DNA of 53,879 nucleotides from Bacteroidaceae bacterium (GTDB taxonomy: Bacteria; Bacteroidota; Bacteroidia; Bacteroidales; Bacteroidaceae): the NCBI GenBank assembly GCA_900770655.1, contig CAAGLA010000010.1:1-53879 (forward strand). The letters run 5' to 3'. The notes beneath the pieces were generated by a model. The model was not told the origin of the DNA, made no database searches, and saw nothing but the letters and a program-made list of their open reading frames with translations. The position numbers and the translations under genes were made by a program. This document shows positions 24,163-33,047 of this stretch, in pieces. Numbering within the stretch: position 1 is the first letter of the stretch; each line of letters starts with the position of its first letter.

Positions 24163-24209
24163 AGTCGTAAAATATTTAGTTGTTAAACAAATTCTATATT
24201 ATGTTTTTG

Positions 24210-25526
24210 TTACTTCTTAGCAGGTTTTGAACCTATCAAAGCGTAGAACAAGAGGTATGCAGCACAGAACATAACAACCCAGTAGCTTGTCATATAGTCT
24301 GTCATTTCTGCTACCTGCGCCTGAATAGCAAGCATTACGGCGCAACCGAATACCATTGTCATAAAGATACCGGAAGCAACGGCTGTGTACTTGCCGAGGC
24401 CTTCAACTGCCATATTGAAGATACCGCCCCACATTACAGATGTACAAAGACCAACAAGCAGGAATGCAAATATGCCAACAGGAACTTCTACCCAAATGAG
24501 GAATTTTCCAGTTATGCTGATCCACGGGAAACTGCCTGTGAATGTTATTGCGCTCCAGTCGAGACCCGGAGCCATTACGGTGGTAGCAGGGTCGGAGAAC
24601 ATACCGAATGCAACGAGCGCCAATGTCGCGATAGAAACTGTTGTAATCATTGCACGGCTCGATACCTTGCTGCCGATACTTGCACCAACGAAACGGCCAA
24701 TAAGCATCATAAACCAGTAAACGGCAACTATGAGGCCGGCTGTTGCAGCAGAGATGTCAAGCTCAGGTGTGTTTACAAGGTACATATTCACGTATGTAGG
24801 AACGCCTACTTCAATACCCATATAAAGGAAAATTGCAATGATACCGAGTGTGAAGTGACGATACTTTAAAGCACCCTTTACAAGGCTCATATCAACAGGA
24901 GCCTGCTCCGGTTCGTCTATCTTGGTAAAGAGAATAACGATGAATGCGATAACGAAAATTGCAAGTGCAATCATAAGAGCCGGAGTTGCATCGGAAATAG
25001 CAGTGTCCTTTGTTATTTCGCCAATTAGCGCACCCATAATAATGTAAACAGCTACAGCTGCCGAAGAGTTGAATACACCGCCGAGCTGAATGAGCTGGTT
25101 ACCGCTGTTGCCGCCACCGCCAAGAAGGTTAAGCATTGGGTTAACAACACAGTTGAGGATACACATACAGAAACCTGCGATAAAAGCACCAATAAGGTAA
25201 ACACCGAATACAAGACCAAGGCTCTCTTTTGCATCGAGCAAACCGCTTGCCCACTGTACGAGGATACCTATTATACCTACTGTGAGACCGATAAGGGCGG
25301 TTTTCTTGTAACCGTACTTTGCAATGAGCATACCGGCCGGGATACCCATAACAAGGTATGCAACGAAGTTTCCGTAGTTACCAATCTGTGCAAGTACTTC
25401 TGGAATGTCTCCCTGTGCCTTGATGATGTTTGCCATTGGCGAACAAAGGTTTGTCACAAAGGCAATCATAGCGAAGAGCGCAATCATAACAATAATCGCT
25501 CCCCATTGTTTCTTTTGATTACTCAT
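24210..25526 (-). CDS. Sugar MFS transporter (FucP/GluP-like)
   Basis: A 438-residue inner-membrane protein with about 12 transmembrane segments. The order MANIIKAQGDIPEV..GNYGNFVAYLVMGIPAGMLIAKYGYKK matches the FucP-type sugar:proton symporters of Bacteroidota. Its place between galM and galK makes galactose or glucose the likely substrate, though that is inference. It is spaced 36 bases from galM and 47 from galK. Confidence 0.9.
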   Translation of the reverse strand: MSNQKKQWGAIIVMIALFAMIAFVTNLCSPMANIIKAQGDIPEVLAQIGNYGNFVAYLVMGIPAGMLIAKYGYKKTALIGLTVGIIGILVQWASGLLDAKESLGLVFGVYLIGAFIAGFCMCILNCVVNPMLNLLGGGGNSGNQLIQLGGVFNSSAAVAVYIIMGALIGEITKDTAISDATPALMIALAIFVIAFIVILFTKIDEPEQAPVDMSLVKGALKYRHFTLGIIAIFLYMGIEVGVPTYVNMYLVNTPELDISAATAGLIVAVYWFMMLIGRFVGASIGSKVSSRAMITTVSIATLALVAFGMFSDPATTVMAPGLDWSAITFTGSFPWISITGKFLIWVEVPVGIFAFLLVGLCTSVMWGGIFNMAVEGLGKYTAVASGIFMTMVFGCAVMLAIQAQVAEMTDYMTSYWVVMFCAAYLLFYALIGSKPAKK

Positions 25527-25562
25527 AATTCTTTAATGTTTTAATTTGTTATAGTGAAATTG

Positions 25563-26645
25563 TTATTTTTCTACTCCGAATTTGTAAACGGTAACCTGCT
25601 TGTATGTCTCGCCGGGGCAAAGAACTACACTTGGGAAGTGTGCGCGGTTAGGTGAGTCGGGGAAGTGCTGTGCCTCGAAGCATATAGCGCTGCGCTTGGG
25701 GAATGTGGCTCCGTGAGCGCCGGCAAAGCCGCTGTGCCAGTTCGATGTGTATACCTGAACGCCCGGCTCGGTTGTGTAAACCTCCATTGTGCGGCCGCTG
25801 ACAGGCTCTGTCACTTTTGCTGCAAAGCTGAGCTCGCCAACCTCCTTTTTGTTGAGAACATAACAGTGGTCGTAACCGGCACCGTGCTTAATCTGCTCTT
25901 CGTCGGCATCTATGCGTGCGCCTACCTCTGTTGGGGTGGTGAAGTCGAAAGCTGTGCCTTTTACAGGTGCTATGCAGCCGTAAGGAACCGATGTGTCATC
26001 AATGGGCACAAAGAAATCGGCATTTATTTCGCAAATAAGATTGTCTATTGTTGCTGTTGGGTTTGCAATACCCGATAGAGAGAAGAAACCGTGGCTTGTG
26101 AGGTTCACAATGGTCTTCTTGTCTGTTGTTGCTGTGTAGTCTATCTTCAGTTCGTCGTCGTCGGTGAATGTGTACACTACAGTAACGTCGAGGTTGCCGG
26201 GGAAGCCCTCTTCCATATCGGCCGAAAGATAGTGGAGTTCCAATGTCTGTGCATCGGTCTGCTTGGCATCCCATACTCTTGCGTGGAAACCTGTGGGGCC
26301 GCCGTGAAGGTGGTTGGGGCCGTTGTTTATAGCGAGGCTGTACTCCTTGCCGTCTACAGTGAACTTGCCTTTGCATATACGGTTGCCGTAACGGCCTACA
26401 AGTGTGCTAAGGAATGGTTCGGGGCTGTTGAGGAGATTATCTATGCTGTCGTGTCCCTGAATTACGTTTGCATAATTGCCGTTCTTGTCGGGAACCATAA
26501 TGCTGCATATTGCTCCGCCGTAGTTTGTTATTGCTACTTCGCTGCCTTTCTTGTTCTTGAGAATGAAAAGAGCGGTTTCTTTGCCGCCAATGACTTTTTT
26601 GAAGTCGGCGGCCTTCAATTGTGAGAGATTTTCAGTACAACTCAT
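25563..26645 (-). CDS. Aldose 1-epimerase (galactose mutarotase)
   Basis: 360 residues converting beta- to alpha-galactose, the form galactokinase uses. Substrate-binding motifs are visible: NHLHGG near 113-118, TSHGFFSLSG in the place of the usual TNHSYFNL (active-site His kept), and CFEAQHFPDSPN near the C terminus with the catalytic Glu. No signal peptide, so it is cytosolic. First gene of the operon, with its own promoter at 26676-26706. Confidence 0.93.
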   Translation of the reverse strand: MSCTENLSQLKAADFKKVIGGKETALFILKNKKGSEVAITNYGGAICSIMVPDKNGNYANVIQGHDSIDNLLNSPEPFLSTLVGRYGNRICKGKFTVDGKEYSLAINNGPNHLHGGPTGFHARVWDAKQTDAQTLELHYLSADMEEGFPGNLDVTVVYTFTDDDELKIDYTATTDKKTIVNLTSHGFFSLSGIANPTATIDNLICEINADFFVPIDDTSVPYGCIAPVKGTAFDFTTPTEVGARIDADEEQIKHGAGYDHCYVLNKKEVGELSFAAKVTEPVSGRTMEVYTTEPGVQVYTSNWHSGFAGAHGATFPKRSAICFEAQHFPDSPNRAHFPSVVLCPGETYKQVTVYKFGVEK

Positions 26646-26675
26646 ATTATAATTTGTTAAATAGCTATTTCAACG

Positions 26676-26706
26676 CAAATAAAATAAAAAAAAGGTTTCC
26701 AGCAAA
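26676..26706 (-). promoter_or_regulatory. Promoter of the gal operon
   Basis: Minus-strand TTTG (26703-26706), 19 bases, TTTATTTG (26676-26683): one mismatch from TAnnTTTG at good spacing, about 31 bases before galM. Confidence 0.55.
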
Positions 26707-26721
26707 GGAAAATAAGATAAA

Positions 26722-26770
26722 AATTAGTGAAAGCGGGAAATGGCAGCACCATTTCCCGCTTTCACTAATT
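26722..26770 (-). terminator. Terminator after folC
   Basis: A 22-base perfect stem (AATTAGTGAAAGCGGGAAAT... with its complement) around CAGCA, then TTTTTATC on the minus strand. Confidence 0.88.
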
Positions 26771-26792
26771 ATGCATAGCTTGTAGAGACTGT

Positions 26793-28082
26793 TTAAATCT
26801 TATTTAAACCGGCTAACAGGTCGGCTACAATAAAGCAGCTTCCTCCAACGAATATGAAATCCTTGTCGCTGCTTTCTGCCAGTGCTGCGGCAAGTGCTTT
26901 TCCGACGCTCGGGTAACTTTTGCCCCGCAGCCCGAACCCGGCAGCTTTCTCCAGCAGCTCTTTTGCCGGCATAGCGCGTTTGATGCTCGCCTGTGTAAAA
27001 TAGTACAGGGCGTTCCGGGGCATAATGTTCAGTACCGATGTTATATCCTTGTCGCTCACCATCCCGAAGACAATGCGCAGTGTATCGCATTGCTGAGCCT
27101 TCAGCTGTCGTGTTATATATTCTACGCCGCCAATGTTGTGCCCCGCGTCGCAAACCACGCGCGGGCACTCATTAATCTTTTGCCAGCGGCCCATAAGCCC
27201 TGTTATGGAGCATACATTTGTAAAACCATTTCTAACAGCTTCGTGGGTAATGGAGAACCCTGCCTTTTTCAGTTCCTCAACTGCTGCAAGAATGGTGCGC
27301 GTGTTCTTCTCTTGGCAGAACCCTCCAAGTTCCCCTTTGAAACTGCCGTAGCTCTTGGTGTAGTATGTGTAACCGCTTTCGCAGGGTGTTGCCGAAACAA
27401 GTTCTCTACTATCTTCGGCGAATATAATTTCTGCCTTTGCATTGTGGGCGGCGGCTGTGAAAACCTCTCTTGTGGTTTCGTTGCTCTCGCCAATAACCAC
27501 CGGCACTCCCGGCTTTATTATTCCGGCCTTCTCTTTGGCAATAGCTTCAATGGTGCTGCCTAAAAACTGTGTGTGGTCGAAACTTATATTTGTTATTATG
27601 CTAAGCTCCGGTGTAATGATGTTTGTACAGTCGAGACGCCCGCCTAAGCCCACCTCAACAACGGCAACATCAACTTCTTGCTCGGCAAAATATGTGAAAG
27701 CCATAGCTGTTGTCAGTTCAAAGAACGATGGTTGCAATGGCTCGAAAAAGGCTTTGTGCTTTGCTGTGAAGCCTGTTACGAACTCTTCCTCGGCCGGCAC
27801 GCCGTTCACTCTTATCCGCTCTCTAAAGTCGACAAGGTGTGGCGAAGTGTAAAGCCCCACCTTGTAGCCGCTTTCCTGAAGAATAGCTGCAATGGTGTGC
27901 GATGTCGACCCTTTGCCGTTGGTGCCTGCAACGTGTATTGTCTTGAATTTTCTATGCGGGTTTCCTAAATGGTTGTCGAGCGCAATGCTGTTGTGCAACC
28001 CCTCTTTGTAACCCGCACCGCCTACTTGCTGGAAGGGCGGTGCGCAGTTGAAAAGGTATGTGACTGTCTCGTCGTATGTCAT
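26793..28082 (-). CDS. Folylpolyglutamate / dihydrofolate synthase
   Basis: A 429-residue Mur-ligase-family enzyme that adds glutamate to dihydropteroate and folates. The ATP loop GTNGKGS is at 53-59; SPHLVDFRERIRVNG near 80-94 and SFDHTQFLG near 169 (the Mg-binding and ATP-binding segments of the family) follow. It is the third gene behind grpE and dnaJ with a 55-base gap, so co-transcription is possible but not certain. A strong terminator follows. Confidence 0.93.
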   Translation of the reverse strand: MTYDETVTYLFNCAPPFQQVGGAGYKEGLHNSIALDNHLGNPHRKFKTIHVAGTNGKGSTSHTIAAILQESGYKVGLYTSPHLVDFRERIRVNGVPAEEEFVTGFTAKHKAFFEPLQPSFFELTTAMAFTYFAEQEVDVAVVEVGLGGRLDCTNIITPELSIITNISFDHTQFLGSTIEAIAKEKAGIIKPGVPVVIGESNETTREVFTAAAHNAKAEIIFAEDSRELVSATPCESGYTYYTKSYGSFKGELGGFCQEKNTRTILAAVEELKKAGFSITHEAVRNGFTNVCSITGLMGRWQKINECPRVVCDAGHNIGGVEYITRQLKAQQCDTLRIVFGMVSDKDITSVLNIMPRNALYYFTQASIKRAMPAKELLEKAAGFGLRGKSYPSVGKALAAALAESSDKDFIFVGGSCFIVADLLAGLNKI

Positions 28083-28137
28083 AGTCGTTAATGGCGGGTT
28101 AGCCGCCGGGGGGAATGGTGAAACCTCAGTGTCGTCT

Positions 28138-29286
28138 TTAATCGAAGAAGTTCCTGAATCGGCGGAATATCTTGTCTTTTATTCCTTCGCTTGGCCTGAA
28201 GTTGTCGGAGTCTCTTAAACTCTCTATCACTTTCTTCTCATCTTTCGAGAGTGTCTCGGGTATGTATACGCTTATGTTCACAACAATGTCGCCTTTGCCG
28301 TACCCGTTGAGTGTTGGCAATCCCTTGCCTCGCAGGCGCAGGACCTTTCCCGGCTGTGTTCCGGCCTCAATGGTTACCTTAGCCTTGCCGTCGATGGTCG
28401 GAATTTCGGCAAAACCGCCAAGTGTTGCCGTAGGAATGTCAAGAAGCAGGCTGTATATGAGGTCGTTCTCGTCGCGTACAAGGGTGGGGTGCTTTTCCTC
28501 CTCTATAACTATGAGCAGGTCGCCCGGAATGCCGTTATGCTTGCCGGCATTTCCTTTGCCGCGCATAGAAAGCTGCATACCTTCGTAAACTCCGGCCGGA
28601 ATGTTTACCTCTACAACCTCTTCGCCCATAACCACTCCGTCGCCGTCGCAGTGCGGGCATTTGTTCTTTATTATCTTTCCCTCTCCATTGCAGTGCGGGC
28701 AGGCAACTTCGGTGCGCATCATACCGAAGAAACTCTGCTGGGTGCGCACTACACGGCCTGTTCCCTTACATTCGGGGCAGGTCTCGGTAGCGTTCCCTTC
28801 GGCTCCGCTGCCACCGCAATGGGTACACGGAACATATTTCTTTAGCTTGAATTTCTTTGTTACACCGTTTGCAATGTCCTGCAGTGTCAGTTTTACCTTT
28901 ACTCTTTGGTCGCTGCCCCTGTATTTCTGTGGGCCTCCGCCGCCTCCGCCGAAACCGCCGAAGCCACCGAATCCTCCGCGCCCGCCGAATATGTCGCCGA
29001 ACATTGAGAATATATCGTTGAGGTCCATTCCGGCGCCATTGAAACCTCCGCCTGCCGCACCGCTTAGCCCTTCGTGGCCGAACTGGTCGTAGCGTGCCTT
29101 CTTGTCGGGGTCGCTGAGAACGCTGTATGCCTCGGCTGCCTCTTTGAATTTCTCTTCGGCCTCCTTGTCACCGGGGTTCTTGTCGGGGTGGTACTGTATC
29201 GCCAGTTTGCGATAGGCCTTCTTTATGTCGTTTGCCGATGCGCTTTTGTCTACGCCCAGCACTTCATAGTAATCTCTCTTTGCCAT
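28138..29286 (-). CDS. Chaperone DnaJ
   Basis: A 382-residue co-chaperone that stimulates DnaK and binds unfolded proteins. J domain with HPD at 33-35, a Gly/Phe-rich linker with an unusually long run of GGFGG units near 85-107, four CxxCxGxG zinc repeats (CTHCGGSG, CPECKGTG, CPHCNGEG, CPHCDGDG) and two C-terminal substrate-binding domains. It starts 8 bases after grpE. dnaK is not in the window. Confidence 0.96.
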   Translation of the reverse strand: MAKRDYYEVLGVDKSASANDIKKAYRKLAIQYHPDKNPGDKEAEEKFKEAAEAYSVLSDPDKKARYDQFGHEGLSGAAGGGFNGAGMDLNDIFSMFGDIFGGRGGFGGFGGFGGGGGGPQKYRGSDQRVKVKLTLQDIANGVTKKFKLKKYVPCTHCGGSGAEGNATETCPECKGTGRVVRTQQSFFGMMRTEVACPHCNGEGKIIKNKCPHCDGDGVVMGEEVVEVNIPAGVYEGMQLSMRGKGNAGKHNGIPGDLLIVIEEEKHPTLVRDENDLIYSLLLDIPTATLGGFAEIPTIDGKAKVTIEAGTQPGKVLRLRGKGLPTLNGYGKGDIVVNISVYIPETLSKDEKKVIESLRDSDNFRPSEGIKDKIFRRFRNFFD

Positions 29287-29294
29287 AGTCTTTG

Positions 29295-29876
29295 TTATTC
29301 GCCAACAGCTACCTTAGCGTGACGTATTACTTTATCATTTAATATGTAACCGGCTTGAACACAATCGAGTACTTTGCCTTTTAATTCTTCGTTAGGTGTA
29401 GGTACCATAGCTATTGCTTCGTGGTAATCGGTGTTGAATTCCGCCCCTTCGGTCTCAATTTTCTGCAGGCCGTTCTGCTTTAGAATACCTACGAACTTGT
29501 TGTATATAAGCTCTACTCCTGTCAATATTTCGGCTGCATTTTCGTCTTTTGCCATATTGCTTAGTGCACGCTCAAAATCGTCGAGCACGGGCAGTATTGA
29601 CTCAATGGCACGCTCGCCGCCGTTCTTTATCAGTTCGGCTTTCTCTTTCATAGTGCGCTTGCGGTAGTTGTCGAACTCCGCTACTTGGCGCAAGTATTTG
29701 TCTTCGAGAATCGCCGCTTTCTCGTTTGCCTCGTCGAGAGCCTTTTGCAGGCTCTCCTCTTCGGTAAGTGTTTCGCAGGCCTCTTCGCAAGTCTCCTCGC
29801 TGTTGTCCTGTCCGTTGTTTTCTGTGAGGTTCTCTTGTGTAACCTCTTCCTGAATCTCTTTTTCTTTATCGCTCAT
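29295..29876 (-). CDS. Nucleotide exchange factor GrpE
   Basis: 193 residues from the ATG at 29876 (MSDKEKEIQEEV); an upstream in-frame ATG would add a basic tail not typical of GrpE. An acidic N-terminal region and long coiled coil (about 45-110, including LRQVAEFDNYRKRTMKE) precede the C-terminal beta domain (GYILNDKVIRHAKVAVG). It releases ADP from DnaK. Divergent from the sulfatase operon. Confidence 0.95.
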   Translation of the reverse strand: MSDKEKEIQEEVTQENLTENNGQDNSEETCEEACETLTEEESLQKALDEANEKAAILEDKYLRQVAEFDNYRKRTMKEKAELIKNGGERAIESILPVLDDFERALSNMAKDENAAEILTGVELIYNKFVGILKQNGLQKIETEGAEFNTDYHEAIAMVPTPNEELKGKVLDCVQAGYILNDKVIRHAKVAVGE

Positions 29877-29966
29877 AATCGTTATTGTTTTCTGCTTTTT
29901 ATAATAACAAATAGTTTGCCAATGGGTTTTTTGGCAGAGTTTTTCTCTTCTTTTATTAATAAAGTG

Positions 29967-29981
29967 TGACAACCGGTGTCA
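29967..29981. promoter_or_regulatory. Operator-like palindrome, grpE/sulfatase gap
   Basis: TGACA-ACCGG-TGTCA is an exact interrupted palindrome about 90 bases upstream of grpE and 150 bases upstream of the sulfatase gene. A second inverted pair, TTTGTCGC (29993-30000) and GCGACAAA (30036-30043), follows. No regulator can be named. Confidence 0.35.
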
Positions 29982-30100
29982 ATTTGGCAGACTTTGTCGC
30001 TTTTTTATCTGTGTCCCCGGCCGGCTCCTCGCTATGCGACAAACTTTAAGAGTGTCTTAAATTAACCGCGAAAAATGGCTCTTCTTTGTGGCATAATTAG

Positions 30101-30108
30101 TATCTTCG
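30101..30108 (+). promoter_or_regulatory. -7 element of the sulfatase operon
   Basis: TATCTTCG, 22 bases before the sulfatase ATG. The nearest TTTG (30085-30088) is only 12 bases away, so the upstream element is poor. Confidence 0.5.
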
Positions 30109-30130
30109 CCGAATGAAATTCCTGTAATCT

Positions 30131-31675
30131 ATGAACTGTGCAAAACATATAACATACCCGTTGCTTTTGCTTGCTCCTGTAGCTGCCAATGCACAGGAAC
30201 GGCCCCTTTCTGCGGCTGCTGAAACAGCAAAGCCCAATGTTGTTCTCATATATGCCGACGATATTGGCTATGGTGACCTTGAATGTTATGGTGCAATAGG
30301 GGTTAAAACACCAAATGTAAATAGATTAGCTGCGAATGGTTTTAGCTTTGCGAATGCTCATTCTGTTGCTTCAACAAGTACCCCTTCGCGCTATTCTCTG
30401 CTTACTGGTGAGTACCCGTGGCGTAAAGAGGGGACCGATGTTGCGGCCGGCGATGCGGCAATGATAGTTTCCCCCGAACAGTACACCGTTGCCGACGTTT
30501 TTAAAGAGGCCGGTTACACAACTGCGGCTTTTGGAAAGTGGCATCTTGGGCTTGGTGCCGAAACCGGTGCGCAGGATTGGAACGGTGAAATATCACCGGC
30601 CCTCGATTCCATAGGCTTCGACTATTCGTACATTATGGCAGCTACGGCCGACAGGGTGCCGTGTGTGTTCATTGAGAATGGCAGGGTGGCGAATTACGAC
30701 CCTTCAGCGCCCATATATGTTAGCTACAGGCAGAATTTCGAAGGCGAGCCTACCGGGCGCGACAACCCCGAACTGCTCTATAACCTGAAACACTCCCACG
30801 GTCACGATATGTCTATTGTGAACGGAATAGGGCGCATAGGCTATATGAAGGGTGGTGGAAGTGCTCTATGGAAGGATGAAAACATAGCAGACAGCATAAC
30901 TGCACGCGCTGTAGATTTTATTAATGAGAATAGTGGCAAGCCCTTTTTCATATATTTTGCAACCAATGATGTTCACGTTCCGCGCTTTCCTCACGCGCGT
31001 TTCCGCGGGTTGAGCAGTATGGGTTTGCGTGGCGATGCTATTGCGCAGTTCGACTGGTGTGTTGGTGAGATAGTTGAAGCACTTGAAAGCAATGGGCTGC
31101 TTAACAATACTTTAATAATCCTTACAAGCGATAACGGCCCTGTGCTCGACGACGGTTATGCCGATGCTGCCGAAGAACTTGTAGGTGCTCACTCGCCAAC
31201 AGGTGGCTTGCGCGGTGGAAAATACAGTACTTTCGAAGGCGGAACAAGGGTGCCATTCATAGTGCATTGGCCTACAGTTATTAAAGAGCCGGATGTTAAA
31301 GAAGAACTTGTGTCGCAGATAGATTTCCTCGACGTAATGGCAAGCGTAGCGGGTGTGGGGTGCGGTGAACCTCTCTCGCCCGACGGAATGCCGGCTGCGG
31401 CAGCCACGTGGCTTGGTGTCGGTGGCGACCGTTCTTTTGTTATGGAAATGGCTGCCAATCACACGTTGTCTATTCTCACTCCCGAATGGAAATATATTCA
31501 GCCAAAAGGCGGCCCGGCAATGGTGCCGTGGGGGCCAAAGATAGAAACTGGGTACTCTCTTGAACCTCAGTTGTTTATGAGGGTTGGCGGTGAATACGAT
31601 GAAACGAACGATGTGGCAGCCGGTAATGCTTCAGTTGTAGAGCAACTGGCGCGTCTGCTGAACGATGTGTACTAA
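30131..31675 (+). CDS. Secreted sulfatase, serine-type
   Basis: 514 residues with a signal peptide (cleavage near AANAQ, residue 22), so a periplasmic enzyme that removes sulfate esters, probably from host or dietary glycans. The formylglycine motif is S-x-P-x-R (Ser83-Thr-Pro85-Ser-Arg87), the serine type matured by the radical-SAM enzyme anSME. Metal ligands DD (43-44) and DN near 335 and FGKWHLG near 134-140 are present. No anSME, TonB/SusCD pair or other glycan gene lies next to it, so the substrate is open. It starts a plus-strand run with an RNA helicase 14 bases behind. Confidence 0.92.
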   Translation: MNCAKHITYPLLLLAPVAANAQERPLSAAAETAKPNVVLIYADDIGYGDLECYGAIGVKTPNVNRLAANGFSFANAHSVASTSTPSRYSLLTGEYPWRKEGTDVAAGDAAMIVSPEQYTVADVFKEAGYTTAAFGKWHLGLGAETGAQDWNGEISPALDSIGFDYSYIMAATADRVPCVFIENGRVANYDPSAPIYVSYRQNFEGEPTGRDNPELLYNLKHSHGHDMSIVNGIGRIGYMKGGGSALWKDENIADSITARAVDFINENSGKPFFIYFATNDVHVPRFPHARFRGLSSMGLRGDAIAQFDWCVGEIVEALESNGLLNNTLIILTSDNGPVLDDGYADAAEELVGAHSPTGGLRGGKYSTFEGGTRVPFIVHWPTVIKEPDVKEELVSQIDFLDVMASVAGVGCGEPLSPDGMPAAAATWLGVGGDRSFVMEMAANHTLSILTPEWKYIQPKGGPAMVPWGPKIETGYSLEPQLFMRVGGEYDETNDVAAGNASVVEQLARLLNDVY

Positions 31676-31689
31676 AACAATGAAATTAA

Positions 31690-33030
31690 ATGATGAGCGG
31701 AATTACAAATATACAACAGAGTGCATTGCAGAAACTTGGAATAGAGAGTCTTAATGCAATGCAGGCCGGTGCTATAGAGCATTGTCGCAAGAACGACAGT
31801 ATGGTGCTTCTATCACCTACGGGAACAGGAAAGACACTCGCTTTTCTGCTCCCTTTGCTCGAAAGGCTTGACAGTTCGTGCAGCAAGGTTCAGGCTCTTG
31901 TAGTGCTCCCTTCGCGTGAACTTGCAAAACAGGTTTTTGAGGTGTGGCGTGCTATGGCAACCCCATTCCCGATGGCTGCCCTCTACGGTGGTCGCTCGCT
32001 GGAGCAGGAAGTTGCATCGTTTGGCGGTACATCGCCTGCGGTAATAGTGGGTACTCCCGGCCGTCTGCTCGACCATCTTGGCAAGGGAACCTTTGCGGTA
32101 GACAAATGCTCGCTTTTGGTAATAGACGAATTCGACAAGTGTCTCGAAATGGGGTTCAGCGAGGAGATGTCGAAACTTGTAGAGAAACTTCCGGCTCTCA
32201 GGTCACGTTTTCTGCTTTCGGCTACCGATGCGGCCGAAATACCGCAGTTTGCAGGTGCCGAAGGTGTTGAGAAACTCGATTTCCGTAGCGAGGAAGAGCA
32301 ACCATCGGTGCGCACCCGCTTCTACACGGTTACCACCTCGCCCGACAAAAGGCTCAGCGCTCTCTTTTCGCTCTTGTGCTCGTTCGGCGGTGAGCCGGCA
32401 ATAGTGTTCTGCAATTTCCGTGAAACAGTAGAGGAGGTACACAACTACCTCACTAAGGCTTCTCTCAACTGCATAGCCTACAGCGGTGCTATGGAACAGC
32501 GTATGAGAGAAATGGCACTCTTCCGCTTTACGGCCGGCTGTTCCAATATTCTTGTCTGTACCGACCTTGCTTCGCGAGGGCTCGATATAAAAGATGTAAA
32601 GAATGTCGTTCACTATCAGCGTCCTATGACGCCCGAAATTTTTACTCATCGCAACGGCCGCACAGCACGTTGGGATGCCGACGGCGCGGTATATCTCTTT
32701 TCGTTTCCCGGCAAGGAACTGCCGGAATTCGTTCCCTCGACGCTCGAAGAGTACCAACTGCCCAAAAAACCTCAACTACCGCCTCAGCCTCAGTGGGCTG
32801 TGCTCTACGTGGGCAAGGGCAAGCGCGACAAGATAAGCCGTGGCGACTTGGCAGGCTTCTTCATTAAGAAAGGTGGCCTTAATGCGGCCGAAGTAGGCAG
32901 TATCCTTGTTTTTCAGGATTACTCCTGTGTTGCCGTGAAGCTAAGCCGTATGCGTTCGGTAATAAAGGCTGTGCAAGGTGAAAAAATAAAAGGCGTAAAG
33001 ACCATTGTCCAGCCTTTAAGAACAAAATAA
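31690..33030 (+). CDS. DEAD-box-like RNA helicase (DbpA type)
   Basis: 446 residues. Helicase motifs: Q-motif Gln about 25, TGTGKT at 44-49, PSRELA near 74-79, GTPGR at 121-125, DEFD at 146-149 (Phe instead of Ala), SAT at 177-179 and the second RecA domain with SRGLD and HRNGRTAR. The C-terminal about 80 residues (WAVLYVGKGKRDKISRGDL) are the DbpA RNA-binding domain, which in E. coli targets 23S rRNA during ribosome assembly. Two ATG codons in tandem start it; the first is used here. Confidence 0.92.
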   Translation: MMSGITNIQQSALQKLGIESLNAMQAGAIEHCRKNDSMVLLSPTGTGKTLAFLLPLLERLDSSCSKVQALVVLPSRELAKQVFEVWRAMATPFPMAALYGGRSLEQEVASFGGTSPAVIVGTPGRLLDHLGKGTFAVDKCSLLVIDEFDKCLEMGFSEEMSKLVEKLPALRSRFLLSATDAAEIPQFAGAEGVEKLDFRSEEEQPSVRTRFYTVTTSPDKRLSALFSLLCSFGGEPAIVFCNFRETVEEVHNYLTKASLNCIAYSGAMEQRMREMALFRFTAGCSNILVCTDLASRGLDIKDVKNVVHYQRPMTPEIFTHRNGRTARWDADGAVYLFSFPGKELPEFVPSTLEEYQLPKKPQLPPQPQWAVLYVGKGKRDKISRGDLAGFFIKKGGLNAAEVGSILVFQDYSCVAVKLSRMRSVIKAVQGEKIKGVKTIVQPLRTK

Positions 33031-33047
33031 GTGTAGTATAACCTATT

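Noticed and set aside
28900..29060. Gly-rich repeat region in dnaJ as a possible microsatellite
   Set aside because: Gly/Phe-rich linkers are normal in DnaJ; the run is long but still within a recognisable linker.
29930..29985. TTGACA-N17-TTAATA on the minus strand upstream of grpE
   Set aside because: It looks like an E. coli-type promoter, but Bacteroidota housekeeping sigma does not use that form, so it is probably chance.
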